Positions 26,766-35,591 of a DNA stretch of 64,000 nt are shown here, in pieces. Every line of letters begins with the position of its first letter. The stretch's first letter is position 1. Position numbers and translations under genes: made by a program. The notes beneath the pieces are model-generated. The model did no database searches, had not been told where the DNA came from, and saw only the letters and a list, made by a program, of their open reading frames with translations. Origin of the DNA: Methylomonas rhizoryzae (lineage in GTDB: Bacteria > Pseudomonadota > Gammaproteobacteria > Methylococcales > Methylomonadaceae); assembly GCF_008632455.1 (NCBI RefSeq), contig NZ_CP043929.1, positions 868,001 through 932,000 on the forward strand, written 5' to 3'.

Positions 26766-27650
26766 ATGAGTATTAGTGCGGCGATGGTGAAGGAACTGCG
26801 TGAGCGAACCGGTTCCGGCATGATGGAATGTAAAAAAGCCTTGGTGGAAGCCAATGGTGACATGGAATTGGCTATCGAGAATATGCGTAAAGCCGGCCTT
26901 GCCAAAGCGGATAAAAAGTCCGGTCGGATTGCGGCAGAGGGCATCATCGGTGTAAAAGTCTCCGACGACAACAAAACCGTGGTCATGGTCGACGTGAACT
27001 GCGAGACCGATTTTGTGGCTAAAGGCGAGGATTTCACCGGCTTTGTGAACGATGTTGCCGGTGCTTTACTAGCGGCTGAGGTGGAAAACGACGAGCAATT
27101 GCAAGCTTTAACCCTGGCGAGCGGCCAGAGCGTTGACGATACCCGCCGTGCGTTGATTGCTAAATTGGGCGAAAATATTACGGTAAGACGCTTTCAAAAA
27201 TTTGCCACCGCTAGCGGTGGTCAAGCATGCTATCTACACGGTACCAAAATCGGTGTAATCGTTGAGCTAGCAAAAGGCGATGCCGAATTAGGCAAAGATG
27301 TTGCGATGCACATTGCGGCCAGTAAACCTATGTGTGTCTCGGCGGATCAAGTTGCGCCTGAATCCATTGAAAAGGAAAAAGAAATTTTCTTGGCGCAACA
27401 AGAAGAAAAAATCAAAGGTAAACCAGCGGATATCGTCGAAAAAATGGTTTCCGGCCGCATCAATAAATTTTTGGCGGAAGTGACCTTGCAAGGCCAAGCT
27501 TTCATTAAAGACGATAGCAAAACGGTTGCTCAGCTGTTGAAAGAAAAAGGCAATGACGTGGTACGCTTTGCCCGTTTTGAAGTCGGTGAAGGCATAGAGA
27601 AAAAAGAAGAGAACTTCGCCGAGGAAGTGATGGCGCAAGTCAGAGGTTAA
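26766..27650 (+). CDS. tsf: Translation elongation factor Ts
   Basis: The 294-residue protein starts MSISAAMVKELRERTGSGMM with the UBA-like N-terminal domain. The nucleotide-exchange core has the Asp-Phe motif in CETDFVAKGEDF. It regenerates EF-Tu-GTP by displacing GDP. It lies downstream of rpsB behind an attenuator-like hairpin and ends at its own terminator. Confidence 0.98.
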   Translation: MSISAAMVKELRERTGSGMMECKKALVEANGDMELAIENMRKAGLAKADKKSGRIAAEGIIGVKVSDDNKTVVMVDVNCETDFVAKGEDFTGFVNDVAGALLAAEVENDEQLQALTLASGQSVDDTRRALIAKLGENITVRRFQKFATASGGQACYLHGTKIGVIVELAKGDAELGKDVAMHIAASKPMCVSADQVAPESIEKEKEIFLAQQEEKIKGKPADIVEKMVSGRINKFLAEVTLQGQAFIKDDSKTVAQLLKEKGNDVVRFARFEVGEGIEKKEENFAEEVMAQVRG

Positions 27651-27665
27651 TGCCTCGGAAAGACA

Positions 27666-27689
27666 AACCCGGTTCTTACCGGGTTTTTT
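27666..27689 (+). terminator. Rho-independent terminator after tsf
   Basis: AACCCGGT (27666-27673) and ACCGGGTT (27678-27685) pair over a TCTT loop, followed by a T-run. This is a classic terminator 16 bp after the tsf stop and before pyrH. Confidence 0.85.
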
Positions 27690-27738
27690 CTGTATCAAAA
27701 GATTGCCTAAATCACGCTAGAGGATTAGCCGGTTGAAT

Positions 27739-28458
27739 ATGAGCCAGATTATTTGTCAAAGAATTTTACTTAAATTAAGTGGCGAAGCGTTGATGAGCGA
27801 AAAGGGTGGCAGTATTGATCCCGATATCGTTCAACGTTTGGCTCAAGAAGTTAAAGAATTGTGTGATGCGGGTGTGCAGGTTGGCCTGGTCATCGGCGGA
27901 GGAAATATTTTACGAGGCGCTGAAAAGGCTTCGGATGGTTTAAACCGGGTTACCAGCGATCAAATGGGGATGTTGGCGACGGTGATTAATGCTTTGGCGA
28001 TGCAGGATGCGCTGGAATATCTCGGGCAACCCGTCCGCGTGATGACGGCGTTGAAGATTAATCAGGTTTGCGAAGACTATATTCGGCGGCGAGCGGTACG
28101 GCATTTGGAAAAAGGCCGGGTGACAATATTTGCCGCCGGTACCGGCAATCCTTTTTTTACCACCGATACCGCGGCGAGTTTGCGTGCGATTGAGATCGAC
28201 GCCGAGTTGATGATTAAAGCGACTAAAGTGAAAGGCGTATATTCGGCCGATCCGAATAAAGAGCCTGATGCGGTGTTTTATTCGCGTTTGACTTACGACG
28301 AAGCGATCGATCAACGCTTAAACGTCATGGATACGACGGCGTTGGTATTATGTCGGGATAATAATCTGCCGATGCGGGTGATGAATGTTTTTGAACCTGG
28401 AGCAGTAATGCGTTTAATGCGCGGCGAAGATATAGGCTCCCTAATCGTGAGGAATTGA
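27739..28458 (+). CDS. pyrH: UMP kinase
   Basis: The 239-residue protein (MSQIICQRILLKLSGEALMS) phosphorylates UMP to UDP. Amino-acid-kinase-fold motifs include LLKLSGEAL, VIGGGNILRGAE and FAAGTGNPFFTTDTAA. The C-terminal allosteric part ends near VMRLMRGEDIGSLIV. I used the ATG at 27739. A TTG two codons earlier (27733) is also plausible, because the GAGGA at 27719 is better spaced from it. The position between tsf and frr is conserved. Confidence 0.96.
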   Translation: MSQIICQRILLKLSGEALMSEKGGSIDPDIVQRLAQEVKELCDAGVQVGLVIGGGNILRGAEKASDGLNRVTSDQMGMLATVINALAMQDALEYLGQPVRVMTALKINQVCEDYIRRRAVRHLEKGRVTIFAAGTGNPFFTTDTAASLRAIEIDAELMIKATKVKGVYSADPNKEPDAVFYSRLTYDEAIDQRLNVMDTTALVLCRDNNLPMRVMNVFEPGAVMRLMRGEDIGSLIVRN

Positions 28459-28468
28459 GGAAACAATA

Positions 28469-29026
28469 ATGATCAGTGATATTCAGCAAGACGCCGCGGC
28501 GCGTATGGCGAAAAGTATTGAAGCGTTGCAAAAAGCATTCAGTAAAATTCGTACCGGGCGCGCTCACCCGAGTTTATTGGATCAAATCAGCGTCAGTTAT
28601 TACGGTTCCGAATCCCCGCTTTCTCAGGTTGCTAATATCTCTGTTGAGGACGCCAGAACATTAAAAGTAGTGCCGTGGGAAAAAGGCATGGTGCAGGCGA
28701 TAGAAAAGGCGATTATGTCCTCCGGTTTGGGTTTAAATCCGGCTACGCAGGGAACGGTCATTCGCATACCTTTACCGGCATTGACCGAAGAGCGTCGGCG
28801 GGATTTAGTCAAAATAGTCAAAGCCGAAGCGGAACAAGGCCGGGTTTCGATTCGCAACATCCGTCGCGATGCCAATGCGGCCATTAAAGATGCATTGAAA
28901 GACAAGCTGGTTTCCGAGGACGATGCGCGTCAGGGTGAAGATAAGATTCAAAAATTGACCGACCAATACATCAAAGAGGTAGAGAAGCATCTGGAAGAGA
29001 AAGAAGCCGATCTGCTGTCTATTTAA
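28469..29026 (+). CDS. frr: Ribosome-recycling factor
   Basis: The 185-residue protein starts MISDIQQDAAARMAKSIEAL and contains FSKIRTGRAHPSLLD and IPLPALTEERRRDLVK, hallmarks of RRF. With EF-G it splits post-termination ribosomes. It follows pyrH by 10 bp, so the two are likely cotranscribed. Confidence 0.98.
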   Translation: MISDIQQDAAARMAKSIEALQKAFSKIRTGRAHPSLLDQISVSYYGSESPLSQVANISVEDARTLKVVPWEKGMVQAIEKAIMSSGLGLNPATQGTVIRIPLPALTEERRRDLVKIVKAEAEQGRVSIRNIRRDANAAIKDALKDKLVSEDDARQGEDKIQKLTDQYIKEVEKHLEEKEADLLSI

Positions 29027-29061
29027 CATACGAATTAGCTGCAGACCTTTGGAATTCCGAT

Positions 29062-29826
29062 ATGGCTCGCGATCTTGGCGGCAAAATAATCGTTAACGGC
29101 GAAAAACCTAAGCATATTGCCATTATCATGGATGGCAACGGACGCTGGGCGCAAAAGCGCATGATGCCGAGGATCATGGGACACCATGCCGGCGTTAAAG
29201 CCGTGCGAAAAGTGGTTGAATATTGCGCGAAGGAAGAAATTCAAGTGTTGTCGCTGTTTGCGTTTAGTAGCGAAAACTGGCGCAGACCGAAAGAGGAAGT
29301 CAGCCTGCTGATGGAGTTATTCATGAGCACGTTGCAATCCGAGGTGGATAAGCTGGATAAAAACAATATCCGGCTACGGATAATCGGTGACAAATCGGTA
29401 TTTCCGGAAAGTTTGCAAAATAAAATATACGCGGCCGAGCGTCAAACCGCCGAAAATAGCGGACTGACCTTGGTGATAGCCGCTAATTACGGCGGACGTT
29501 GGGACGTTACCCAAGCGCTGCGGACCATTGTTGCCAAGATCGGCGCAGGGGAAATCGCCGAGCACGAGGTTAGCGAGCAAGTGATCAGCCAACATTTAAC
29601 CACGGTCGATTTGCCCGACCCCGATCTTTTCATTCGTTCCGGCGGCGAGGAACGGGTCAGTAACTTCCTGTTATGGCAACTCGCTTATACGGAACTGTTT
29701 TTTACCGACGTATTATGGCCCGATTTCGATCAAGAAATGATGCAAAAAGCGGTCGACAGTTTTAAAAGCCGGCAACGGCGCTTTGGGCATACCGGAGAGC
29801 AAGTCGTCGATAAACGCGTTTTATAA
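29062..29826 (+). CDS. uppS: Isoprenyl transferase (undecaprenyl diphosphate synthase)
   Basis: The protein has 254 residues. It contains the cis-prenyltransferase signature IAIIMDGNGRWAQKR with the catalytic Asp, then LFAFSSENWRRP and the C-terminal PDLFIRSGGEERVSNFLLWQ. It condenses isopentenyl diphosphate units onto farnesyl diphosphate to make the C55 carrier lipid for peptidoglycan and O-antigen. It follows frr by 35 bp and precedes cdsA. Confidence 0.97.
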   Translation: MARDLGGKIIVNGEKPKHIAIIMDGNGRWAQKRMMPRIMGHHAGVKAVRKVVEYCAKEEIQVLSLFAFSSENWRRPKEEVSLLMELFMSTLQSEVDKLDKNNIRLRIIGDKSVFPESLQNKIYAAERQTAENSGLTLVIAANYGGRWDVTQALRTIVAKIGAGEIAEHEVSEQVISQHLTTVDLPDPDLFIRSGGEERVSNFLLWQLAYTELFFTDVLWPDFDQEMMQKAVDSFKSRQRRFGHTGEQVVDKRVL

Positions 29827-29855
29827 CCAATAACTACAACTATAAATTTACGATT

Positions 29856-30779
29856 ATGTTACACCACCGCATTCTTACCGCCTGCATATTGGCCGCAGTC
29901 GTTGTTTTGGCCGTATTTCAATTGGAAGCGATTTACTTTTCGTTATTTGTAGCTTTGATTACGCTGGCCGGCGCATGGGAATGGTTGGCCTTGAGCGGCG
30001 TGGAAAAGTTGAGTCGGAGGCTGATATTTTTGGCTGCGTTAATTTTTCCGATGTTGGGAGTAACCTATTGGACTCTCTTTTTAGAGCTGCTGGGGGAGGC
30101 GATGGAGTGGCCGGAAGTGAAAGAATACTCCGATGCGCTCGAATGGTTCGTTGTCGTACCGGTATTGTTCTGGATTACAGCCATGGTACTGATTCGCCAA
30201 GCGGCGCCGCAGCTGTTGAAGGCGGAGTTTAAACCACGGCTGGAATTCTTTGTCGGATGGTTGATATTACTCTCTGCCTGGATGTTCCTAAGCAAGTTGC
30301 GGGCTTATTACGGTTCCAGCATGGTGCTGTATTTTTTGGTTTTAATCAGCGCCGCCGACATCTCGGCCTTTTTCGCAGGGAAAAAATGGGGCAAGGATAA
30401 GTTGGCACCTGAAATTAGTCCCGGAAAGACTGTGCAAGGCATGTACGGAGCTTTAACCTCGGCGATGGTTTGCGGAATCGGATTTTATGTATTCGGCAAA
30501 TTGTTATTCGGAGATTCGGGCGAAAATCAAGACGATTCTTTGTGGTTTTTGAACGAATTGGTCTTAATCGACGTCATCATTCTGTCAGTGCTAACCGTGC
30601 TAATATCCATATACGGCGATTTATTTTTCAGTTTAATGAAAAGGCGTAAAGGCGTGAAAGATAGCGGCAATCTCTTGCCCGGACACGGCGGAGTATTGGA
30701 TAGAGTCGACAGCATTATTGCTGCCACCCCGTTCTTTTATGCGGGTATTTTATTAATCGGCCGGATATTCTACTCATGA
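29856..30779 (+). CDS. cdsA: Phosphatidate cytidylyltransferase
   Basis: The 307-residue protein has about seven to eight transmembrane segments and the family signature KDSGNLLPGHGGVLDRVDS near the C-terminus. It makes CDP-diacylglycerol from CTP and phosphatidic acid in the inner membrane, the branch point of phospholipid synthesis. Its stop overlaps the dxr start by 4 bp (ATGA, 30776-30779). Confidence 0.96.
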   Translation: MLHHRILTACILAAVVVLAVFQLEAIYFSLFVALITLAGAWEWLALSGVEKLSRRLIFLAALIFPMLGVTYWTLFLELLGEAMEWPEVKEYSDALEWFVVVPVLFWITAMVLIRQAAPQLLKAEFKPRLEFFVGWLILLSAWMFLSKLRAYYGSSMVLYFLVLISAADISAFFAGKKWGKDKLAPEISPGKTVQGMYGALTSAMVCGIGFYVFGKLLFGDSGENQDDSLWFLNELVLIDVIILSVLTVLISIYGDLFFSLMKRRKGVKDSGNLLPGHGGVLDRVDSIIAATPFFYAGILLIGRIFYS

Positions 30780-31960
30780 AAGGAATCTGCATATTGGGGG
30801 CAACGGGTTCGATAGGCGTCAGCACCTTAGACGTTGTCGGCAGGCATCCCGACTTATACAAAGTTGTTGCGTTGACGGCCAATGGCAATATCGATGGGTT
30901 GTTTCAACAATGTATGCAGCATCGTCCCGAATATGCCGTCGTGGTGGATGAAGCCAAGGCCGCCGATTTTTGCGAAAAAATTGCGGCGTCGCCAATAGCC
31001 GATATGTCCGTATTGTCGGGTCCTCGGGCATTGGAACAGGTCGCGACCTTGGCTAACGTCGATACCGTGATGGCGGCAATCGTCGGAGCGGCGGGTTTGT
31101 TGCCTACTCTTGCGGCTGCCAAAGCGGGTAAAACGGTATTGTTGGCGAATAAAGAAGCCTTGGTGATGTCCGGGCAAATATTCATGCAGGCCGTTAGTGC
31201 CTCGGGTGCAACCTTGTTGCCTATAGACAGCGAGCACAACGCTATTTTTCAGTGTATGCCGGCAAATTACGTTGCAGGTCATCGCGCCAAACAGGCCAGA
31301 CGGATTTTGCTGACGGCGTCGGGCGGGCCGTTTAGAAAAACCCCCTTGGAGGCATTGCCCGACGTGACTCCTGAACAAGCGGTGGCCCATCCCAAATGGG
31401 ACATGGGGAGAAAGATTTCCGTCGATTCGGCTACCATGATGAATAAGGGGCTGGAATTAATCGAGGCCTGTTTGTTGTTCGACATGGAGCCTGACGACAT
31501 TCAAGTGGTCATACATCCGCAAAGTATCATTCATTCGATGGTAGATTACGTGGACGGCTCCGTGCTTGCGCAAATGGGTAATCCCGACATGCGGACGCCG
31601 ATTGCCCACGCCATGGCATGGCCGGAGCGTTTCGACTCCGGCGTTGCTCCTTTGAATATTTTCGAGGTAGCGCATATGGATTTCGAACAGCCGGATTTAC
31701 AGCGTTTTCCATGCTTGAAATTGGCATATGAAGCGATAAAAGCAGGAGGGATTATGCCAACCGTATTAAATGCGGCCAATGAAATCGCGGTCGACGCGTT
31801 TTTATCGGAGAAGGTTAGGTTTACCGATATAGCGCTGATTATCGAACAAAGTATGGCCCGGTTTGCACCTGAATCGGCCGATACCTTGGACTTGGTGTTA
31901 GCCGCCGACCGGAAGGCCCGCGATGTAGCCGAACAAGTGATCCAGGCGCTGTCCGCTTAA
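30776..31960 (+). CDS. dxr: 1-deoxy-D-xylulose-5-phosphate reductoisomerase
   Basis: The 394-residue protein starts MKGICILGATGSIGVSTLDV with the NADPH-binding GATGSIG. It contains LANKEALVMSGQ and PIDSEHNAIFQC, the metal and substrate site, followed by ASGGPFR. It makes 2-C-methylerythritol 4-phosphate, the committed step of the MEP isoprenoid pathway. The position after cdsA matches Pseudomonas, whereas E. coli has it after frr. The stop overlaps the rseP start (TAATG). Confidence 0.97.
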   Translation: MKGICILGATGSIGVSTLDVVGRHPDLYKVVALTANGNIDGLFQQCMQHRPEYAVVVDEAKAADFCEKIAASPIADMSVLSGPRALEQVATLANVDTVMAAIVGAAGLLPTLAAAKAGKTVLLANKEALVMSGQIFMQAVSASGATLLPIDSEHNAIFQCMPANYVAGHRAKQARRILLTASGGPFRKTPLEALPDVTPEQAVAHPKWDMGRKISVDSATMMNKGLELIEACLLFDMEPDDIQVVIHPQSIIHSMVDYVDGSVLAQMGNPDMRTPIAHAMAWPERFDSGVAPLNIFEVAHMDFEQPDLQRFPCLKLAYEAIKAGGIMPTVLNAANEIAVDAFLSEKVRFTDIALIIEQSMARFAPESADTLDLVLAADRKARDVAEQVIQALSA

Positions 31961-33324
31961 TGGATACTTTGCATACCCTGTTTTACTTCAGCGTGGCAAT
32001 CGCAGTGCTCGTGGCTTTTCACGAGTTCGGGCATTATTGGGTCGCGCGGCTAGCGGGTGTCAAAGTCCTTAGATTTTCGATCGGATTCGGGAAGAAATTG
32101 TGGGCGTATCAAAAAACGCCCGAGCAAACCGAATTCGTATTGTCCGCCGTACCTCTAGGTGGTTATGTCAAGATGGTTGATGAACGCGAAGGCGAGGTTA
32201 AACCGGAAGACTTGCCCTATGCATTCAACCGTCAATCAGTCGGTGTCCGCACGGCGATAGTGATGGCCGGTCCTTTGGCGAATTTACTGTTGGCGGTCAC
32301 TTTGTTTTGGTTGGTATTGATTATCGGCGAAACCGGTCTAAAGCCGGTGGTAGGAAATATCAGCCCTGACAGTTTGGCGTACGAGGCCGGTTTTGAAGTC
32401 GGCGATGAAATTATCGCCGTCAACCAAAAAAGCACTCCGACCTGGAGTTTGGCATTCGATGAATTGTTTTCCTTAGCGATAGACGGCGCTCAAGATATTG
32501 TTGTAGACGTAAAAGCCGGCGACGGCAGTCAGAAGTTTAGGGTATTGAAATTCGCTTCCGCCGATTTGGTGAGTCCGGACGTATTAAATAGCCGTCTGGG
32601 TTTGCAGCCTTGGATGCCCAAGATAAAGCCGATTATCGGAAAACTATTGGACGGGGGCGTGGCGAAGCAGGTAGGCTTGCAAGTCGGTGATCTTATCGTT
32701 AGTGCCGATAACCGTCCCATAGCCGATTGGCAACAATGGGTAGAGTACGTTCAAGCTAGACCTGATAAGGAAATTACCGTTCTGCTTGAGCGGAACGATG
32801 TACAAACTTCGTTACAACTGACGCCGATTCGAGAAGAGCCCGAAGACGGTAAAGTCGTGGGAAAAATTGGCGCCGGTCCTTTAATTCCCGATAACCTGAT
32901 GCAGGATTTACAGGTGGAATACTCGATGTCGCCGCTGGCTGCTGTGCCGGTTGCGTTGAATAAAACCTGGTTTTATTCGGTTAGTACGTTAAAAATGATA
33001 GGCAAAATGTTTATCGGCGCCGCCTCTGTCGAGAACTTGAGCGGGCCTATTAGCATAGCGCAGTATGCCGGCCAATCTGCTGAAGTGGGGTTTACTGCCT
33101 TTTTAAAGTTTCTCGCATTGGTTAGCGTCAGTTTGGGCGTATTGAACTTATTGCCCGTACCCGTTCTGGATGGCGGCCATTTGCTGTTTTATTTCATTGA
33201 GTTTATCAAAGGCAGTCCTGTACCGGATAAGATGCAATGGTATTTTCAGCAAATCGGTATGTTTTTGCTGATGTCCTTGATGACCTTGGCGCTATTTTTA
33301 GACCTGGACCGTTTATTTCAGTAG
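31960..33324 (+). CDS. rseP: Site-2 protease RseP (sigma-E pathway)
   Basis: The 454-residue membrane metalloprotease carries the zinc motif HEFGHYWVARLAG at about residues 22-35. Two PDZ domains follow (PDSLAYEAGFEVGDEI and GVAKQVGLQVGDLIV), then the third zinc ligand in PVPVLDGGHLLFYFIEF. It cleaves the anti-sigma factor RseA inside the membrane after DegS and clears signal-peptide remnants. It overlaps dxr by one base. The gene usually following it in this order, bamA, is absent. Confidence 0.96.
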   Translation: MDTLHTLFYFSVAIAVLVAFHEFGHYWVARLAGVKVLRFSIGFGKKLWAYQKTPEQTEFVLSAVPLGGYVKMVDEREGEVKPEDLPYAFNRQSVGVRTAIVMAGPLANLLLAVTLFWLVLIIGETGLKPVVGNISPDSLAYEAGFEVGDEIIAVNQKSTPTWSLAFDELFSLAIDGAQDIVVDVKAGDGSQKFRVLKFASADLVSPDVLNSRLGLQPWMPKIKPIIGKLLDGGVAKQVGLQVGDLIVSADNRPIADWQQWVEYVQARPDKEITVLLERNDVQTSLQLTPIREEPEDGKVVGKIGAGPLIPDNLMQDLQVEYSMSPLAAVPVALNKTWFYSVSTLKMIGKMFIGAASVENLSGPISIAQYAGQSAEVGFTAFLKFLALVSVSLGVLNLLPVPVLDGGHLLFYFIEFIKGSPVPDKMQWYFQQIGMFLLMSLMTLALFLDLDRLFQ

Positions 33325-33388
33325 ATCTGAACGAACGCAACGCCGCCTTGTCTGCCCATTATCTTCCAAAACCTAATTGGTTCATCTT

Positions 33389-34099
33389 ATGAAAAAATTG
33401 ATGCGCGTTTTGACTACGATGTCAGCGTTAGTTGCTTTAACGACCGGATATACCGATGAGTTAGCCATTAAAAAGACTTTAGGCGAGTTTGTTCCCGGAG
33501 CTCGTATAGACTCGATTGCCCCGATGGAGATTAAAAGTCTGTACGAAGTGATTGCCGACGGCAACATTTTTTATGTTTCTGAGGATGGTCGTTATTTACT
33601 GCAAGGCCAAGTGTTCGATTCGGTCGAAAAGAAAAATATTACCGAAGATAAAATGGCAGGCGTAAGAAAACAGGCGTTAGATAAGGTTGGCGAGCAAAAC
33701 ATGATTGTCTTCAAGCCTGATGCTAACAAACACATAGTGTCTGTTTTCACGGATATCGATTGCGGTTATTGCCGTAAACTGCATTCGGAGATCGATCAAT
33801 ATCTCGCACAGGGCATCACCGTGCGTTATTTGTTTTTCCCTCGAGCCGGCAAAGGTTCGGACTCTTACGCAAAAGCTGTTGCTGTTTGGTGTTCTGCAGA
33901 CAAACAAAAAGCTCTGACTTCGGCCAAAAAGGGCGAAACCGTGCAAGCCAAGTCCTGCGATAATCCGATAGACCGGCATATGCAATTGGGCGAGGCATTC
34001 GGTATGAGCGGAACGCCGATGATTGTGACGGAAAAAGGCAATGTTTTGCCGGGTTATGTTCCCGCGGAAAAGCTGGCCAAAATTCTTAATGCCGAATAG
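33389..34099 (+). CDS. dsbC: DsbC-type thiol:disulfide interchange protein
   Basis: The protein has 236 residues from the ATG at 33389 (MKKLMRVLTTMSALVAL). A TTG four codons upstream is the alternative. A hydrophobic N-terminus of about 20 residues lacks a clean AxA site, but export is expected. A DsbC-like dimerisation domain (about 25-80) precedes the thioredoxin fold. The active site is DCGYCRK with Cys125 and Cys128, the cis-proline is in MSGTPMIV, and a second pair, Cys168 and Cys190, matches the structural disulfide of E. coli DsbC. It isomerises wrong disulfides in the periplasm. It lies 64 bp after rseP. Confidence 0.92.
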   Translation: MKKLMRVLTTMSALVALTTGYTDELAIKKTLGEFVPGARIDSIAPMEIKSLYEVIADGNIFYVSEDGRYLLQGQVFDSVEKKNITEDKMAGVRKQALDKVGEQNMIVFKPDANKHIVSVFTDIDCGYCRKLHSEIDQYLAQGITVRYLFFPRAGKGSDSYAKAVAVWCSADKQKALTSAKKGETVQAKSCDNPIDRHMQLGEAFGMSGTPMIVTEKGNVLPGYVPAEKLAKILNAE

Positions 34100-34608
34100 T
34101 TTACGGTCATGTATGTTTTGCTAAAACTGACGTCCTAAAAAACCTGTCTGCCGAAACACAATCAGGTCCTATTCCGCTATCCCATCTACGCTTTCTTTTT
34201 TATTAGCTAGTGCGAATGTCTGAGGGCATTCGCTTTCCATTCTATAAATCGGACCGACATAAGCGCTGTCCGGATTAGTGCGGCCTGCATAATCCGAAAT
34301 CTATTCAGTCTTGCTATTTCTACTTTGAAGCATGCCCATCCTTAGAACAGAAGTCGTGTTCGGGCCCCATTGTTTTTCCGAATTCGCTCGGTATCATCCT
34401 GTTTGCTCCTAATGCGTTAATCTTATAGGAGACGTAAAATCCGTTATTTTGGTAAATGTTAAGATCACTCATACTGGGTTTGCGTCTAAAGTTAGTCAAG
34501 CTCAAGATGGTTTGATTGAACGATGACAACGCTTTTGTGTCGGATCTAAACAATTGAGATATGAGCGACCGGATTTAATTGACGGGTTTTACTGAATCAG
34601 GAGAGAAA
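34100..34608. other. Intergenic region between dsbC and the light-response cluster
   Basis: These 509 bp hold no convincing gene. A minus-strand frame at 34320-34553 has an internal ATG (MSDLNIYQNNGF) but no ribosome site and no recognisable domain. A terminator-like hairpin for dsbC is near the start. The AT-rich part just before 34609 should hold the promoter of the downstream nine-gene run, but I see no confident -35/-10 pair. Confidence 0.5.
34212..34237 (+). terminator. Candidate terminator of the rseP-dsbC unit
   Basis: GCGAATG (34212-34218) and CATTCGC (34227-34233) form a 7-bp stem with an 8-base loop, followed by TTT. It lies 112 bp after the dsbC stop. The T-run is short, so strength is uncertain. 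Confidence 0.4.
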
Positions 34609-35088
34609 ATGCGAATTAAGTTGCCTTTCGAAATGAATATTCCAATCGCGGGAGAAGCGAGCGTCGAAATTGATAAAACCATGAGAGAAGTATTTTATTT
34701 CATAGGTGAGCGATTTTTCGATAATTATCCTAAATGGGCGCAGGAAGTTATTGGTTTCGAGGCTCTTGATGGTGTTGAAGCCAGAGTCGGGGCAAAAGCC
34801 AAGCAACTACGGCAGGAGCCCGATGGAACATTCGAATCGATATTCGAAATCATTGAATATCAACCTTATGCCACAGTAGTGTTTCAAGGCATTCGAGATC
34901 CCTATAAACACCACTATCAATTGCAGGGACAAGAAACCGAAAAACCAACCAAACTGACGTTTCGCTTCGAACTTTTGGAGCTGGACGTATTTATGCGGCC
35001 CTTCGAAAAATTGATACGCTATGCGATCGAAGAAGGGGCGGAAAATACTGTAGAAAATATAAAAAACCTAATCGCGGCTGAGTGCTGA
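34609..35088 (+). CDS. SRPBCC (START-like) family protein
   Basis: The protein has 159 residues from the ATG at 34609, which has a strong CAGGAGAG ribosome site 3-4 bp upstream. The open frame extends 10 codons earlier without such a site. The sequence (INIPIAGEASVEIDKT-like start, then FIGERFFDNYPKW, and the C-terminal helix MRPFEKLIRYAIEEGAE) has the beta-grip and long C-terminal helix layout of SRPBCC ligand-binding proteins. The ligand is unknown. It is the first gene of the LOV/photolyase run, 30 bp before the LOV gene, so a role with a lipid or chromophore ligand is conceivable but unproven. Confidence 0.65.
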   Translation: MRIKLPFEMNIPIAGEASVEIDKTMREVFYFIGERFFDNYPKWAQEVIGFEALDGVEARVGAKAKQLRQEPDGTFESIFEIIEYQPYATVVFQGIRDPYKHHYQLQGQETEKPTKLTFRFELLELDVFMRPFEKLIRYAIEEGAENTVENIKNLIAAEC

Positions 35089-35118
35089 TATAAAACCTAT
35101 TTATTCGGAGTTGTCAAT

Positions 35119-35571
35119 ATGGAGTTTGTAGTTCATAAAGATACGGGATTGATTCCACAAGTGTTGGCCGCCATCCTGGATGAATGCGTCAATGGCGTTA
35201 CGTTAGCTGATCCTGATCTGGAAGATGCACCAATTGTTTACGCTAATAAAGCGTTTGAAAAATTAACAGGTTATAGTCGAGAAGATATTGTAGGTAAAAA
35301 TTGCCGATTTTTACAGGGTAACGATAGAGATCAAGAAGCTAGGTTTATAATTGCCGAGGCGATTAAAAATCGAGAAACCGTAGAAGTAACTCTGAGAAAT
35401 TATAAAAAAGATGGAACTTTATTTCACAATAGATTGAAAATAGTTCCTTTGTTTGATAAAAAACAAAGAGTTATTTATTTTTTGGGTGTGCAGCACGATA
35501 TTACGGTACAGGTAAATAATACTAATGAATTATTAGAGCTAAACGGCATTATTAATGCTTTAAAAAAATAA
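35119..35571 (+). CDS. Short LOV-domain blue-light photoreceptor
   Basis: The 150-residue protein is essentially a single LOV (PAS) domain without an effector. The flavin-binding signature GKNCRFLQGNDRDQEAR contains the photoactive Cys62, which forms the flavin-cysteinyl adduct in blue light. Other family residues are NKAFEKLTGYSREDIVG, VTLRNYKKDGTLFHN (the FMN-contacting Asn) and FLGVQHDIT. N- and C-terminal helices flank the core, as in short LOV proteins such as Pseudomonas putida SB1-LOV. It would signal through a partner protein. The gene is conspicuously AT-rich compared with the window and lies within the operon holding MsrPQ and photolyase. Confidence 0.93.
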   Translation: MEFVVHKDTGLIPQVLAAILDECVNGVTLADPDLEDAPIVYANKAFEKLTGYSREDIVGKNCRFLQGNDRDQEARFIIAEAIKNRETVEVTLRNYKKDGTLFHNRLKIVPLFDKKQRVIYFLGVQHDITVQVNNTNELLELNGIINALKK

Positions 35572-35591
35572 AACATTTGCGTGTATAAGGT

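Noticed and set aside
34320..34553. Minus-strand open frame of 77 codons, with an inner ATG giving about 50 residues
   Set aside because: No ribosome site before either ATG, no recognisable domain, and it lies in the likely promoter region of the LOV cluster.
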